DNA of 64,000 nucleotides from Bacteroidales bacterium (GTDB lineage: Bacteria > Bacteroidota > Bacteroidia > Bacteroidales > UBA932): the NCBI GenBank assembly GCA_017443025.1, contig JAFSPG010000015.1, positions 1 to 64,000 of the forward strand, read 5' to 3'. Below are positions 17,044 to 26,174 of the stretch, piece by piece (position 1 is the first letter of the stretch; every line of letters begins with the position of its first letter). Under the pieces are notes generated by a model. That model was not told where the DNA came from. It saw only the letters and a list, made by a program, of their open reading frames with translations, and searched no databases. The position numbers and the translations under genes were made by a program.

Positions 17044-18679
17044 TGTATTTGAAACGGCGGATTTTGTGGGTGGCGGTTTTCTCGAATTCTTCCTGCATCG
17101 CTTCGACGTCGCCGATCTTGCTCTGCTTCCCGACGTGCTTGTTGACGTACTCGAGCAGGGCTTTCTTCTTTTCTTCGAGATTGTTGAAGAAGGAATCCTC
17201 CTTGGCCTGATTCCAGTCGATGAAATTGTCGTCGAACTTCACGAGGGCCACAAGGCGGCCGTCGCGCTCGACGACCAGAGACTCATCTACTCCTTCGGCG
17301 CTGTTAATCACCTCTTCGATTTCTTCGGGATAGATATTCTCGCCGGAAGGGCCGAGTATCATGTTTCCGAGACGGCCCTTGATGAAGTACCGGCCCTTTG
17401 AATCGACGGAGGCCAGATCGTGGGTGCGGAACCATCCGTCGTCCGTCAGGACACTCATCGTGCGCTCGGGGTCTTTGTAGTAGCCGAGCATCACATTGTC
17501 GCCGCGGACTATGATTTCGCCTTCGCCGGTTTCGGGGTTGACATTCTGGAGCTTGACTTCTATGCCCCAGGCCGGCACGCCGATGGAGCCGACTACAGTC
17601 TTGCCTACGCAGGCATTGGTGATAAGCGGAGCGGTTTCAGTCAGGCCGTAGCCGATGGCATAAGGGAAATGTGCTTTTTTCAGGAAAGCTTCGACCGTAG
17701 AATCGAGTTTGCTTCCGCCCACGCCGAAGAACTTGAGGTGGCCGCCGAAACTCTTGCGGAGCCTGTGCCCGACCAGCCTGTAAAGCAGCCAGGGCATATG
17801 TTTCTCCATCCAGGTGAGGATGCGGCTTCTGGCAATGGTCGGGACAACGCTTGAGCGGTAAACCTTCTCAATAATCAGAGGCACCGAGCACATTATGGTG
17901 GGGCGCACTTTCTTCATCGCGGCCATCAGGACCGTCGGGGTGGGAGCTTTCTTGAGATAGTACACGCAGGCACCCACGAAGAGCGGATAAAGTACCGCAA
18001 GGGTGAGCTCATAGGTGTGCGACATCGGCAGTATCGACAGCCAGCGGTCGCGCTTGCCAGCCGGCTGGGCGTGTACGGCCTCTATGATATTCTGGCAGAA
18101 GTTGCGGTGGCTGAGCATTACGCCTTTGGCGTTGCCGGAAGTGCCGGAAGTGTAAATGATAGCGGCGAGGTCGTCCGGCTGCGGTTCTTTGGTCCATCCC
18201 TCGCAAGTAAAGGCGCTCTCGTCTTTCTTTATCAGAGTAAGAGTTTCAATATCGTATATCAGCTTCAGCTTTGCGCGAACTTCCTCTGAAATCTTGGAAA
18301 GGTAACGCTGCGATACGAATAGAACCTGAGTATCCGAATGTGTAAGGATGTTTGTAACCTCGCTCTCGGATGAATCAGGGAGAATGGGTACGGCCACGCG
18401 GCCGAAGGCCACGGCTGAGAAAAACGCGACCGTCCAGTTGGGCATGTTCTGCGAGAGAATCGCAACCTTGTTTCCGGCCCTGATTCCAAAGCGGGACATC
18501 TGATGCGACACGGCTGTACACCTGATTCTGAACGAGTCGTAGGTATATCCGTCAGAGCCGTCGACATACATCGACAACTGCCTGTTGGCATATGCCGACG
18601 TCGAGAAGTCAATCAACTTTGCAAGAGTAGTGATTGTCGTTCTGGGCCAGCGCTTCAATATTCTTTTGTAAAGATCCAT
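17030..18679 (-). CDS. AMP-dependent acyl-CoA synthetase/ligase
   Basis: Adenylate-forming enzyme of 549 residues, probably activating fatty acids to acyl-CoA (or acyl-AMP for transfer). The AMP-binding signature IIYTSGTSGNAKGVMLSH lies near 172, followed by GYGLTET near 341, GYYKDPERT near 403, GWFRTHD near 418 and the hinge KGRLGNMI near 435. An N-terminal extension to 18850 would overlap the acyltransferase gene; MDLYKRIL at 18679, one base after that gene's stop, is taken as the start. Coupling to a PlsC-like acyltransferase suggests a lipid acylation pair. The natural acyl chain cannot be read from the sequence. Confidence 0.88.
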   Translation of the reverse strand: MDLYKRILKRWPRTTITTLAKLIDFSTSAYANRQLSMYVDGSDGYTYDSFRIRCTAVSHQMSRFGIRAGNKVAILSQNMPNWTVAFFSAVAFGRVAVPILPDSSESEVTNILTHSDTQVLFVSQRYLSKISEEVRAKLKLIYDIETLTLIKKDESAFTCEGWTKEPQPDDLAAIIYTSGTSGNAKGVMLSHRNFCQNIIEAVHAQPAGKRDRWLSILPMSHTYELTLAVLYPLFVGACVYYLKKAPTPTVLMAAMKKVRPTIMCSVPLIIEKVYRSSVVPTIARSRILTWMEKHMPWLLYRLVGHRLRKSFGGHLKFFGVGGSKLDSTVEAFLKKAHFPYAIGYGLTETAPLITNACVGKTVVGSIGVPAWGIEVKLQNVNPETGEGEIIVRGDNVMLGYYKDPERTMSVLTDDGWFRTHDLASVDSKGRYFIKGRLGNMILGPSGENIYPEEIEEVINSAEGVDESLVVERDGRLVALVKFDDNFIDWNQAKEDSFFNNLEEKKKALLEYVNKHVGKQSKIGDVEAMQEEFEKTATHKIRRFKYNKKS

Positions 18680-18680
18680 T

Positions 18681-19241
18681 CTAGTGAGTAACGTAGCCTT
18701 TAGGATGCTTTCCGACCAGGCCCATCTTTTCGTATTCGGCCTGGATGCGTTCGGTGTCGGCGCGGGCGTCGTCGGTGAGTTCAATCTTTTCGCCGCAACC
18801 AACCTGCTTCTTGCCCCAGTCAAAGAATCCCAGATAAACAGGGCAGCCAACGGCCTTGGCTATGGTATGATAGCCTGTTTTCCATCTCTTGTTGGCTTTG
18901 CGGGTGCCCTCCGGGGCTATGGCGAGAATAAAGTAATCTTCCTTCTCCATTATGTCAATCAGGCCTTTGACCATGGCTGCGGCATTGCTCCTGTCGGTGG
19001 GAACACCGCCAAGACGGCGCAGCAGTATGCCGAAAGGCCAGACGAAGAAACTCTTCTTGATCATTACCCGGGCTTTACCGGCGTTGAATTGCGTATAGAA
19101 GAGGTATGAAATGACGAAATCCATTGCGGAAGTGTGAGGGACTCCGAGGATGATGGCCTTTTTGTCGGGGCAGGGACCGCCGATGGTGGTCCATCCCATT
19201 TTCCTCAAAACGAAGCCGCAGAATTTAGCCCATGCTGCCAT
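18681..19241 (-). CDS. PlsC-like lysophospholipid acyltransferase
   Basis: A 186-residue membrane-associated 1-acyl-glycerol-3-phosphate acyltransferase-family protein. The HX4D catalytic motif (HTSAMD, residues 36-41), the FVWPFG...GGVPTDR region and APEGTRK near 109 are all present. It is short for PlsC but normal for the compact Bacteroidota type. It lies between parE (11 bases downstream of the parE stop) and the acyl-CoA synthetase (one-base gap), and could use acyl groups activated by that enzyme. Acceptor lipid unknown. Confidence 0.82.
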   Translation of the reverse strand: MAAWAKFCGFVLRKMGWTTIGGPCPDKKAIILGVPHTSAMDFVISYLFYTQFNAGKARVMIKKSFFVWPFGILLRRLGGVPTDRSNAAAMVKGLIDIMEKEDYFILAIAPEGTRKANKRWKTGYHTIAKAVGCPVYLGFFDWGKKQVGCGEKIELTDDARADTERIQAEYEKMGLVGKHPKGYVTH

Positions 19242-19252
19242 AAAGCTGAATT

Positions 19253-21127
19253 TTAAATGTTGACATCTTCAAGTTCTTCCTCGCTGCGGAGGTTCTGGCG
19301 GATGAAATTCTGCCTGTCGATGGTATTAGCGCCCATGTAGAATTCCATAATATCCTGAATGGATTCTTCGTCGGACAATTTTACGCGGTCGAGCCGCATA
19401 TTATCCCCGATGAAATCCACGAATTCGTGAGGAGAAATTTCTCCCAAGCCTTTGAATCGTGTGATTTCGACTCCGGTCTTGAGCTCCTCGACCGCCTTTT
19501 CCTTTTCTTCTATGCTGTAGCAGTAGCGGGTCTCCTTCTTGTTGTGTACCCTGAAAAGAGGAGTCTGCAGGATATGGACGTGCCCGCGGCGAATCAGGTC
19601 GGGGTAGTATTTCATGAAGAAGGTCAGGACCAGCATCCTGATATGCATTCCGTCGTCATCGGCATCTGTCGCGACTATGATATTGTTATAGCGGAGTTCG
19701 TCGAGGTCGTCCTCTACGCCAAGAGCGGAAATAAGGAGATTGAGTTCTTCGTTCTCTGCCACCTTGCGACGGCTTTCCTTGTAGCAGTTGATGGGCTTGC
19801 CGCGCAGGCTGAAAACGGCCTGGGTGTTGGCGTCGCGCACCTTTGTGATGGTTCCGCTTGCAGAATCACCCTCTGTGATGAATACGCTCGAAGCCTCGCG
19901 GAGCTCCTCTTTGTCTTTGGCGACTTTGTCGCTGAGATGAAAGCGGCAGTCGCGGAGCTTTTTGTTATAGACGCTGGCTCTCTTGTTCTTCTCTCGGGTC
20001 TTTTTCTGGATGCCGGCGATTTCTTCGCGCTCCTTCTGGGAAGATTTTATCTTTTCCTCGATTACCGGGACAATCTCCTTGTGGATTCGAAGGTAATTGT
20101 CGAGGTTCTTGGCTACGAAGTCATTGACGAAAGAACGGATGGAAGGGCCGATGTCGCCGTTTTTCTCCCACATATAGATGGAGCCGAGCTTGATTTTGGT
20201 CTGGCTCTCGAACTTGGGCTCCTGAATCTTTATACTGATGGCGCCGACAACGCCCTGACGGCAGTCCGACGGATCGTAATTCTTTTTGTAGAACTCCTTG
20301 AGGGTTTTGGCAATAGCTTCGCGGTAGGCGGCGAGATGCGTTCCTCCGTCGCGGGTGTTCTGTCCGTTAACGAATGAGGATATATTTTCGCCGTAGGCAT
20401 TGCCGTGCGTAAGGACTATCTCGATATCGTCGTCTTCAAGATGGATGGGCGGATAGAGCGGAGATTCGGTCAGGTTTTCGTTAACGAGGTCAAGCAGACC
20501 GTTTTCGCTCTTGTACGATGCTCCGTTCAGGACAAAGGTCAAGCCCTTGTTCAGGAAGGAGTAGTTCTTTATCATCGTCTCCACGAAATCCATGTTGTAG
20601 CTGTACTGTCCGAACATCGTCGTATCCGGGTCGAATTCAACCAGGGTGCCGTTCTTCTCACGGGTGTCTTCCTTGCCCTCTCCGGTCAGTTTGCCGGCCT
20701 CGAAGGTGGCCCAGGAGCAGATGCCGTCGCGGTGCGAACGCACCATAAAGCGGCTTGACAGCGCATTGACAGCCTTGGTACCGACACCGTTCAAACCGAC
20801 AGATTTCTTGAAAGCTTTGTCGTCGAACTTGCCGCCGGTGTTCAGGATGCTGACGGCCTTGACGACGGAATCAAGCGGAATGCCGCGGCCGAAGTCACGC
20901 ACCTTGACATGCCCGTCGGCGATATCCACGAGAACCTGCTTGCCGTGGCCCATGGCGTATTCATCTATACAGTTATCAATGACTTCCTTGAGCAGGACAT
21001 AAATGCCGTCGCTCTCGTTAGAGCCGTTACCGAGGCGTCCGATATACATGCCCGGACGCATCCGGATGTGCTCGACGCCTTCCAGGGTGCGTATGTTATC
21101 GTCGGTGTATCTGATTTCTTCTGCCAT
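19253..21127 (-). CDS. parE: DNA topoisomerase IV subunit B (ParE/GyrB family)
   Basis: A 624-residue type II topoisomerase ATPase subunit. GHKL ATPase motifs (EVIDNCIDEY, DFGRGIP, VGLNGVGTKAVNALS), the transducer, a TOPRIM domain with FITEGDSASG and DADDDGMHIR, and the C-terminal TRFKGLGEI are present. The length and the lack of the GyrB insertion favour ParE. The start is set at the ATG (21127): a GTG at 21154 would lie upstream of the predicted transcription start. parC, often next to parE in this phylum, is not in the window; instead two lipid genes follow. Confidence 0.9.
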   Translation of the reverse strand: MAEEIRYTDDNIRTLEGVEHIRMRPGMYIGRLGNGSNESDGIYVLLKEVIDNCIDEYAMGHGKQVLVDIADGHVKVRDFGRGIPLDSVVKAVSILNTGGKFDDKAFKKSVGLNGVGTKAVNALSSRFMVRSHRDGICSWATFEAGKLTGEGKEDTREKNGTLVEFDPDTTMFGQYSYNMDFVETMIKNYSFLNKGLTFVLNGASYKSENGLLDLVNENLTESPLYPPIHLEDDDIEIVLTHGNAYGENISSFVNGQNTRDGGTHLAAYREAIAKTLKEFYKKNYDPSDCRQGVVGAISIKIQEPKFESQTKIKLGSIYMWEKNGDIGPSIRSFVNDFVAKNLDNYLRIHKEIVPVIEEKIKSSQKEREEIAGIQKKTREKNKRASVYNKKLRDCRFHLSDKVAKDKEELREASSVFITEGDSASGTITKVRDANTQAVFSLRGKPINCYKESRRKVAENEELNLLISALGVEDDLDELRYNNIIVATDADDDGMHIRMLVLTFFMKYYPDLIRRGHVHILQTPLFRVHNKKETRYCYSIEEKEKAVEELKTGVEITRFKGLGEISPHEFVDFIGDNMRLDRVKLSDEESIQDIMEFYMGANTIDRQNFIRQNLRSEEELEDVNI

Positions 21128-21155
21128 ATCCAGCTTAGGTTTTCTCCAAATCACG

Positions 21156-21187
21156 CAAATTTAAAAAAAATCCCCGCCATCTGCAAA
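21156..21187 (-). promoter_or_regulatory. parE promoter
   Basis: Minus strand: TTTG (21187-21184), a 20-base spacer ending in a T8 run and TAAATTTG (21163-21156), an exact match to the Bacteroidota consensus. It fixes the parE start downstream at 21127. Confidence 0.75.
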
Positions 21188-21233
21188 CCCGAATTCAGTT
21201 GCCGGGTAATAAAACGTCTGCTACGGTATAGCA

Positions 21234-21336
21234 GCCGGCATGGCTACCGGTGCAGACGTCCCAAAAACTGGGACGTCCGCGCCAAAAACAGCCTAAAACA
21301 GCGCAGTCGTCCCAAAAAATGGGACGACCGCACCGG
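21234..21336 (+). repeat. Double-hairpin repeat family I, copy C
   Basis: H1 (GCAGACGTCCCA...TGGGACGTCCGC) then H2 (GCAGTCGTCCCA...TGGGACGACCGC), with linker CAGCCTAAAACA. The stem of H1 extends to about 15 pairs with one mismatch. The flank GCCGGCATGGCTACCGG (21234-21250) is the same 17 bases seen beside copy B. It lies about 30 bases beyond the 3' end of the M16 protease gene. Confidence 0.88.
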
Positions 21337-21366
21337 TTAAGTATTCCGGACCGAGTCCGGGAAGGG

Positions 21367-24183
21367 TTATTCTGCCTCTTTGGTTGTGGCCGGGCGGAGG
21401 ATACCCTCGGCTTTGTTGCCTGCAGAGAGAATTTCGGTGAGGACTGCCTTGACGGCCTCAGGAGTGAGGGCTGCGACAGCGGCCTCGTGGTCGGCGTCGC
21501 GGTTGAAGCCGTAGCGGTGATACTGGCGAACTACATTGTCCCAGTACCTGATGGTCTCACGCTGCTCGGGAATGTTCTTCTCGAGGTTTTTCTTGGCCAT
21601 GTCGAACTCTTCGGCGGTGGGGCCTTCGGAGGCAAGAGCCTTGAGATCCTTCTCGGCGATTTCGCGGAGATTGTCGGCGAGGGCGGGCTTGCAGTCGAAG
21701 TAGACTCTCAACTGTGCCTGTGACTTGGGCTCCCAATCCCAGTTGGCCATGGTCTGTGCACCATAGGTGCCGCCTTCCTCCTCGCGGAGAGAAGTAACGT
21801 AGCGCATGTTGAGGATGTAGCGGGCGGCGTCAAGGGCGACATGCTTCTTGCGGTCGTACTTGATGGGGGCGCTGTAAGTTACGTATACAGTTGACTTGGG
21901 AGTCTCCATATCTACGGCGAAGTCGTCGGTGCGGACTCCGGGGAGAATCTCGGTGTTCCAGTCAACATACTTCAGGGCTTTCTTGCCTGCAGGGATGGAG
22001 CCGATATATTTGTCGACGAGAGGTTTCAGGGCCTCGATGTCGATATCACCGGAGATAACTACGAGAAGTCCGGCGGCATCGGCGAAGAGCTTGCGGTAGT
22101 TCTTGCCTACAGTCTCTACGTTAGCCTTGGCGAGGGTCTCGGGGCTGATGAAGCCAACGCGAGGATTGTCGCCGTAGAAGAGCTTGAAGATATGCTGCTG
22201 GAATTTGTAGTCGGGCTGGTTGACGATGTTGTCAATCATAGCGGAAATCTGCTTTACACCCTGGTTGTATTCTTCTGCATCGAAGCGGGGCTGGGTGTAG
22301 AAGAGATAGCAGAGCTGGAGGGCGGTCTCGATATCCTTGGGAGTGCTGTTGCCGCTGATTCCGTGGCGAAGCTCCTGAACGAAAGGAGTAACCTTAACCT
22401 CTTTTCCTGCAAGCATCTTTGTGACGGTCTTGCCGGAGAATGAAGCCACGCCGGTATTGCGCAGGAACATTCCGAAGATGGTTTCGTCGAAGCTGTCGAG
22501 GTCCTCGGTGGGGATGAGGCTCTCGCCGCCTTCTTTGCTGAGGTTGATCAGCACGCGGTCTTTCTGGACGTCATCGCGGTAGAGGACAACCTTTGCTCCG
22601 TTCTTGAGAGTGTAAACGGTTGCGCCGAAGGGGTCGGTCGAAGGCTTTCCGGCCTTGCTGCCCTTGAGGGCGGCAGGATCGAGGAAGGCTGTAGGGATAT
22701 CTTCCTTCTCGTTAGGCTTGATTTCGGTGTTACGGACCTCTGCGAGGAGTTCGTTGACCTGCTCTGCAGTAGGATGTACGAGACCTTCCTTCTCAGGGGC
22801 CTTGTAAACTACTACGAGGCTGTTGTGAGCCTTGATGAGCTCAGGAATGACCTGATTGACCACATCTGCAGTAATGCCCATAGAGAAGATCTGATTTGCA
22901 AGCATATGCTCGGTCTTGGGCTCCATGAAAGGAACATTGTCGAAGAAGTGGTTGATGAGAGGATAGACCAGCTGGCTGTTCTGGCGGGTGTCGGCCTTCT
23001 TCTCGGCGGATTCATATTTGGAGAGGATGTCGTCCTTGGCCCTGTTGAATTCGTCGTCGGTGATGCCGAAGCGGCGGAGTTTCTCAATCTCGATCATGAA
23101 GGCCTTGAGGGCGGGAAGGGCCTCGCCTTCCTTGGCGGATACCTGGCTCATTACAACCTCAATGAACTCGCTGAGGTCGCCTACGCCAAGACCGGCGTTG
23201 AGGAAAGGAGAATCATCGCGGCTGGCGATATCGTCAAGACGCTCATTGGCTACGTGAGAGATGACATCCTTGACAAGGTTCATTACGAATACCTGAGGAC
23301 TGCTGTTCATCGATTCAGGAGTGGGCTCCATCTCCCAGAGAACCTCCCAGTTGATACCGGTGGCCTCGGGGTCGGTGATTATACCGATGCGGGGATCCTT
23401 GAATTCGTCGAAGGGGAAGCTGTCTTTTGCCTTGGGATTCTCCTCCTTGGGAATGTCGCTGAATATCTCAGCAATCTTGGCCTCTACGTATGCTACGTCG
23501 ACGTCACCGACAACAATCATTGCCTGCATGTCGGGGTGATACCAGGTCTTGTAGAAGTTGACGATGCTCTCGGGCTTGAAGTTGAGAAGATTCTCCTGGC
23601 TGCCGATGAGGGTGCACTCGCCATACTTGTTGTTGCCATAGTAGTAGGGGAGAGACTTCTCGTGCATTCTCCATGCAGCGTTGCGGCGGGCGCGGCGCTC
23701 CTCTACGATGACTCCGCGCTCCTTGTCAATCTCGGCGGGATCGTTGAGGACGAAGTGCGCATAGTCGTGCATGATGAGGAGGCAGGTGTCGATTACGGTA
23801 GGGCGGACCAGAGGAATGTTGTTAAGCATATAGATGGTCTGCTCTACGCCGGTAGAAGCATTGACGTTGCCGCCGAAGGAGGCACCGATGCTCTGGAGAT
23901 AATCGAGGATGCCCTTGCCGGGGAAGTTCTTGGTGCCGTTGAAGCACATATGCTCGAGGAAGTGGGCGAGACCGTCCTGGTCGGGGGTCTCCTGAATGGC
24001 ACCGACGTTGGTAGCGAGATAGAACTCGGCCCTGCCGGCAGGTTTTTCATTGTGCCTGATGTAATAGGTCAGGCCGTTTTCCAGTTTGCCAACCTTGACT
24101 GCCGGATCATTGGGCAGGCTTTGGGCTGTCATCGCAAGGGCTCCAAAAGCCATTGCGGCAATGCTGAGAATAAACTTTTTCAT
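21367..24183 (-). CDS. M16-family zinc metallopeptidase (pitrilysin-like), exported
   Basis: A 938-residue insulinase-family protease with two M16 halves. A signal peptide (MKKFILSIAAMAFG...) precedes the catalytic domain with the inverted zinc motif HFLEH at residues 74-78 and a downstream ERGVIVEE containing the third ligand. The C-terminal half lacks an HxxEH, as expected. It is probably periplasmic and degrades peptides. The start is the ATG at 24183; the longer open frame upstream is untranslated leader containing the promoter. It is transcribed divergently from the LysR gene. Confidence 0.9.
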   Translation of the reverse strand: MKKFILSIAAMAFGALAMTAQSLPNDPAVKVGKLENGLTYYIRHNEKPAGRAEFYLATNVGAIQETPDQDGLAHFLEHMCFNGTKNFPGKGILDYLQSIGASFGGNVNASTGVEQTIYMLNNIPLVRPTVIDTCLLIMHDYAHFVLNDPAEIDKERGVIVEERRARRNAAWRMHEKSLPYYYGNNKYGECTLIGSQENLLNFKPESIVNFYKTWYHPDMQAMIVVGDVDVAYVEAKIAEIFSDIPKEENPKAKDSFPFDEFKDPRIGIITDPEATGINWEVLWEMEPTPESMNSSPQVFVMNLVKDVISHVANERLDDIASRDDSPFLNAGLGVGDLSEFIEVVMSQVSAKEGEALPALKAFMIEIEKLRRFGITDDEFNRAKDDILSKYESAEKKADTRQNSQLVYPLINHFFDNVPFMEPKTEHMLANQIFSMGITADVVNQVIPELIKAHNSLVVVYKAPEKEGLVHPTAEQVNELLAEVRNTEIKPNEKEDIPTAFLDPAALKGSKAGKPSTDPFGATVYTLKNGAKVVLYRDDVQKDRVLINLSKEGGESLIPTEDLDSFDETIFGMFLRNTGVASFSGKTVTKMLAGKEVKVTPFVQELRHGISGNSTPKDIETALQLCYLFYTQPRFDAEEYNQGVKQISAMIDNIVNQPDYKFQQHIFKLFYGDNPRVGFISPETLAKANVETVGKNYRKLFADAAGLLVVISGDIDIEALKPLVDKYIGSIPAGKKALKYVDWNTEILPGVRTDDFAVDMETPKSTVYVTYSAPIKYDRKKHVALDAARYILNMRYVTSLREEEGGTYGAQTMANWDWEPKSQAQLRVYFDCKPALADNLREIAEKDLKALASEGPTAEEFDMAKKNLEKNIPEQRETIRYWDNVVRQYHRYGFNRDADHEAAVAALTPEAVKAVLTEILSAGNKAEGILRPATTKEAE

Positions 24184-24258
24184 TTGCGTATAATTAAATG
24201 AATGATAATTTGTCGTTAAACGGGGTGTTTCACTCGCGGGAAAACCGCCCCTGTCCCG

Positions 24259-24266
24259 CAAATGTA
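24259..24266 (-). promoter_or_regulatory. -7 box of the M16 protease gene
   Basis: TACATTTG on the minus strand exactly matches TAnnTTTG. No convincing -33 box is seen. The leader would be about 70 bases long. Confidence 0.45.
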
Positions 24267-24327
24267 AAAATTTCTGCCCTAACTTGTTTAATATTTCTTT
24301 AAAATAACGATTTACCCCATAAAATAC

Positions 24328-24335
24328 TATCTTTG
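24328..24335 (+). promoter_or_regulatory. -7 box of the LysR gene
   Basis: TATCTTTG matches TAnnTTTG, 21 bases before the ATG at 24357. The -33 region is weak, which is compatible with activator-dependent or autoregulated expression. Confidence 0.5.
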
Positions 24336-24356
24336 CATAAGGAAAACTTATGTGAT

Positions 24357-25250
24357 ATGGCGGATAATTTCGAAGATTTTAGGCTGAAAGTATTCATAAC
24401 AGTGTCGGAACTGGGCAGTTTTACGCTGGCGGCGCAGCGTCTCGGTGTCTCGCAGCCGGCTGTTAGCCAGAATGTTACGGCTCTCGAGAAGAGCCTCGGC
24501 GTTCAGCTTCTCGAACGCCGCCGTGGCGACATCTTCCTTACCGAGGCTGGAAAAGCTTTCCGGGATTACGCCTTACATATAATATATTGGTATGATGCGG
24601 CCGAGAAAATGTTCGGCGAGGCGGGGCGGGCGACGGTCGGAAGACCTGTCGTCATAGCCGCCGATGCCGTATCGGCAGGATTCGTGCTCCCGGGAGCGCT
24701 CTCAATCCTGCACGCATCGCGTCCGGATATCGGCTTTATTATTAATCCTTATGGAACAGAAGGGGCGGATGTCGAAATTACAGTGGACCCCAGCCCCGAG
24801 ACTATGGATTTCGAGGGCGAGAGTCGCCTTGTAGGAGTACTGGATGCTGCCGTAGTCTGCTCGCCCGAGAACCGTTCCGTGGCCTCGGCAGCGGCCCCCG
24901 GCGAGGGCCGGGCCCTGCCCTTCTCCACCATCGCCGGTATCCACGTCTCGAACCAGTTGGTTATCTGGGGCCGCTACGAGTCCCTTATGACGCCCGACAT
25001 CCTGTCGCGAGTGGCGGTCAAGTCTTCTTCAGAGCAACTTATTAAATCGCTCGTCAGGGAATCCGGAAACCTGGTGGGAATCCTGCCATATCTGGCCGTC
25101 AAAAAAGAGCTCTCCGAAGGTACTTTGGTCCGCCTTCCCGTAACTCTTCCGGATTTCTCCTTCGATATCCACCTGAATCCCGCCCCGGAGTTCGGCGGCC
25201 GCGAGGCCTGCCTCCTCCTCCGCTCCGCCCTCGAAAACTCCCTGCAATAG
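24357..25250 (+). CDS. LysR-family transcriptional regulator
   Basis: A 297-residue cytoplasmic DNA-binding regulator. The winged helix-turn-helix (residues about 10-65) carries the typical LGSFTLAAQRLGVSQPAVSQ block, followed by the linker helix and an effector-binding domain (about 85-297). The effector is unknown. The start is set at ATG 24357, because an in-frame TTG at 24333 lies within the -7 box. The gene is divergent from the M16 protease and could regulate it. It is followed after nine bases by the TPR gene. Confidence 0.88.
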   Translation: MADNFEDFRLKVFITVSELGSFTLAAQRLGVSQPAVSQNVTALEKSLGVQLLERRRGDIFLTEAGKAFRDYALHIIYWYDAAEKMFGEAGRATVGRPVVIAADAVSAGFVLPGALSILHASRPDIGFIINPYGTEGADVEITVDPSPETMDFEGESRLVGVLDAAVVCSPENRSVASAAAPGEGRALPFSTIAGIHVSNQLVIWGRYESLMTPDILSRVAVKSSSEQLIKSLVRESGNLVGILPYLAVKKELSEGTLVRLPVTLPDFSFDIHLNPAPEFGGREACLLLRSALENSLQ

Positions 25251-25259
25251 CATTGAAAT

Positions 25260-26090
25260 ATGAATCGAACTATTATTTATCTGGTATTTTCATTATTGTT
25301 TTTCTCCCAGCCTGTTTTTTCCCAGACGCAGCGGGAGGATGAGATTGAGGCTTTGCGGGTGTCGCAGCAACAGAGGGATAGTCTATTACGAGTACTTTTC
25401 CAGCAGAGATATGCCATTCAAGATAGTGTCGCCGCTTACTCCAAGGCATTGGAGTATTTAGAAAGAACTCTGGCCATCGAGGAGAAAGTCCTTGGACCGG
25501 AGCATCCTGATGTTGCCGCATCCTACAACAACATCGGCTTTGTGAGCGCCAGTCAGGGTGATTACGTCAAGGCAGTGGAGTATTTCAAAAGAGCGCTGTC
25601 TATTTTGGAGAAAGTTCTTGGCCCGGAGCATCCCGATGTTGTCACGAACTATATCAACATTGGCAGTGCGTACGATGAGTATGGCGATTACGTCAAGGCA
25701 TTGGAGTATTACGAAAGAGCCCTGGTTATTAGGGAGAAGATTCTTGGCCCGGAGCATCCTGATGTTGCCACGTCCTACAACAACATTGGCTTTGTGTACG
25801 ATGAGCAGGGCGAATATGTCAAGGCATTGGAGTATTACGAAAGAGCTCTGGCTATTTTTGAGAAGGTTCTTGGCCCGGAGCATCCTAATGTTGCCACCAT
25901 CTACAACAACATTGGCTTTGCATACGATAATCTGGGCGATTACGTCAAGGCATTGGAGTACTATGAAAAGGCGCTGACTATTCGTGAGAAAGTTTTTGGG
26001 CCCGAGCATCCCAATACGATATCTGTAAAGAACAATATACTGGCTGTGGACTTAAAGATTTTTAAGGACAGTGGTGCTGAAAGACAATAA
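25260..26090 (+). CDS. Exported tetratricopeptide-repeat protein
   Basis: A 276-residue protein with signal peptide (1-22) and consecutive 42-residue kinesin-light-chain-type TPRs, each with a core like YNNIGFVYDEQGEYVKALEY followed by KVLGPEHP. Protein-protein interaction is the only safe prediction. The repeats are nearly identical at DNA level with a strict 126-base period (CTTGG landmarks at 25491, 25617, 25743, 25869; degenerate at 25995). The region is more AT-rich than the neighbouring genes. It probably forms a unit with the LysR gene nine bases upstream and ends at a strong terminator. Confidence 0.88.
   Translation: MNRTIIYLVFSLLFFSQPVFSQTQREDEIEALRVSQQQRDSLLRVLFQQRYAIQDSVAAYSKALEYLERTLAIEEKVLGPEHPDVAASYNNIGFVSASQGDYVKAVEYFKRALSILEKVLGPEHPDVVTNYINIGSAYDEYGDYVKALEYYERALVIREKILGPEHPDVATSYNNIGFVYDEQGEYVKALEYYERALAIFEKVLGPEHPNVATIYNNIGFAYDNLGDYVKALEYYEKALTIREKVFGPEHPNTISVKNNILAVDLKIFKDSGAERQ
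25491..26020 (+). repeat. Tandem 126-base TPR-coding repeats
   Basis: Four well conserved units and a fifth decaying one, each coding 42 residues. Exact periodicity and low divergence suggest recent unequal recombination; copy number may vary between strains. Confidence 0.85.
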
Positions 26091-26124
26091 TCTTGTCTTT
26101 ATCTGATATTGTAAGTAGCACAAG

Positions 26125-26154
26125 TAAAGGCTGGTCCGGAGGGGCCAGCCTTTA
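26125..26154. terminator. Bidirectional terminator between the TPR gene and PFOR
   Basis: TAAAGGCTGGTCC, loop GGAG, GGGCCAGCCTTTA: a 13-base-pair stem with A/T ends on both sides, lying between convergent genes. Confidence 0.85.
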
Positions 26155-26174
26155 ACTATTGCGATTCGTGAAGA

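Noticed and set aside
22774-24201. Long plus-strand open frame of 475 codons opposite the M16 protease
   Set aside because: Antisense frame generated by biased codon use; the M16 protein has clear motifs and no domain is visible in the antisense product.
25491-26020. CRISPR-like array
   Set aside because: The 126-base periodic units are coding TPR repeats with no spacers.
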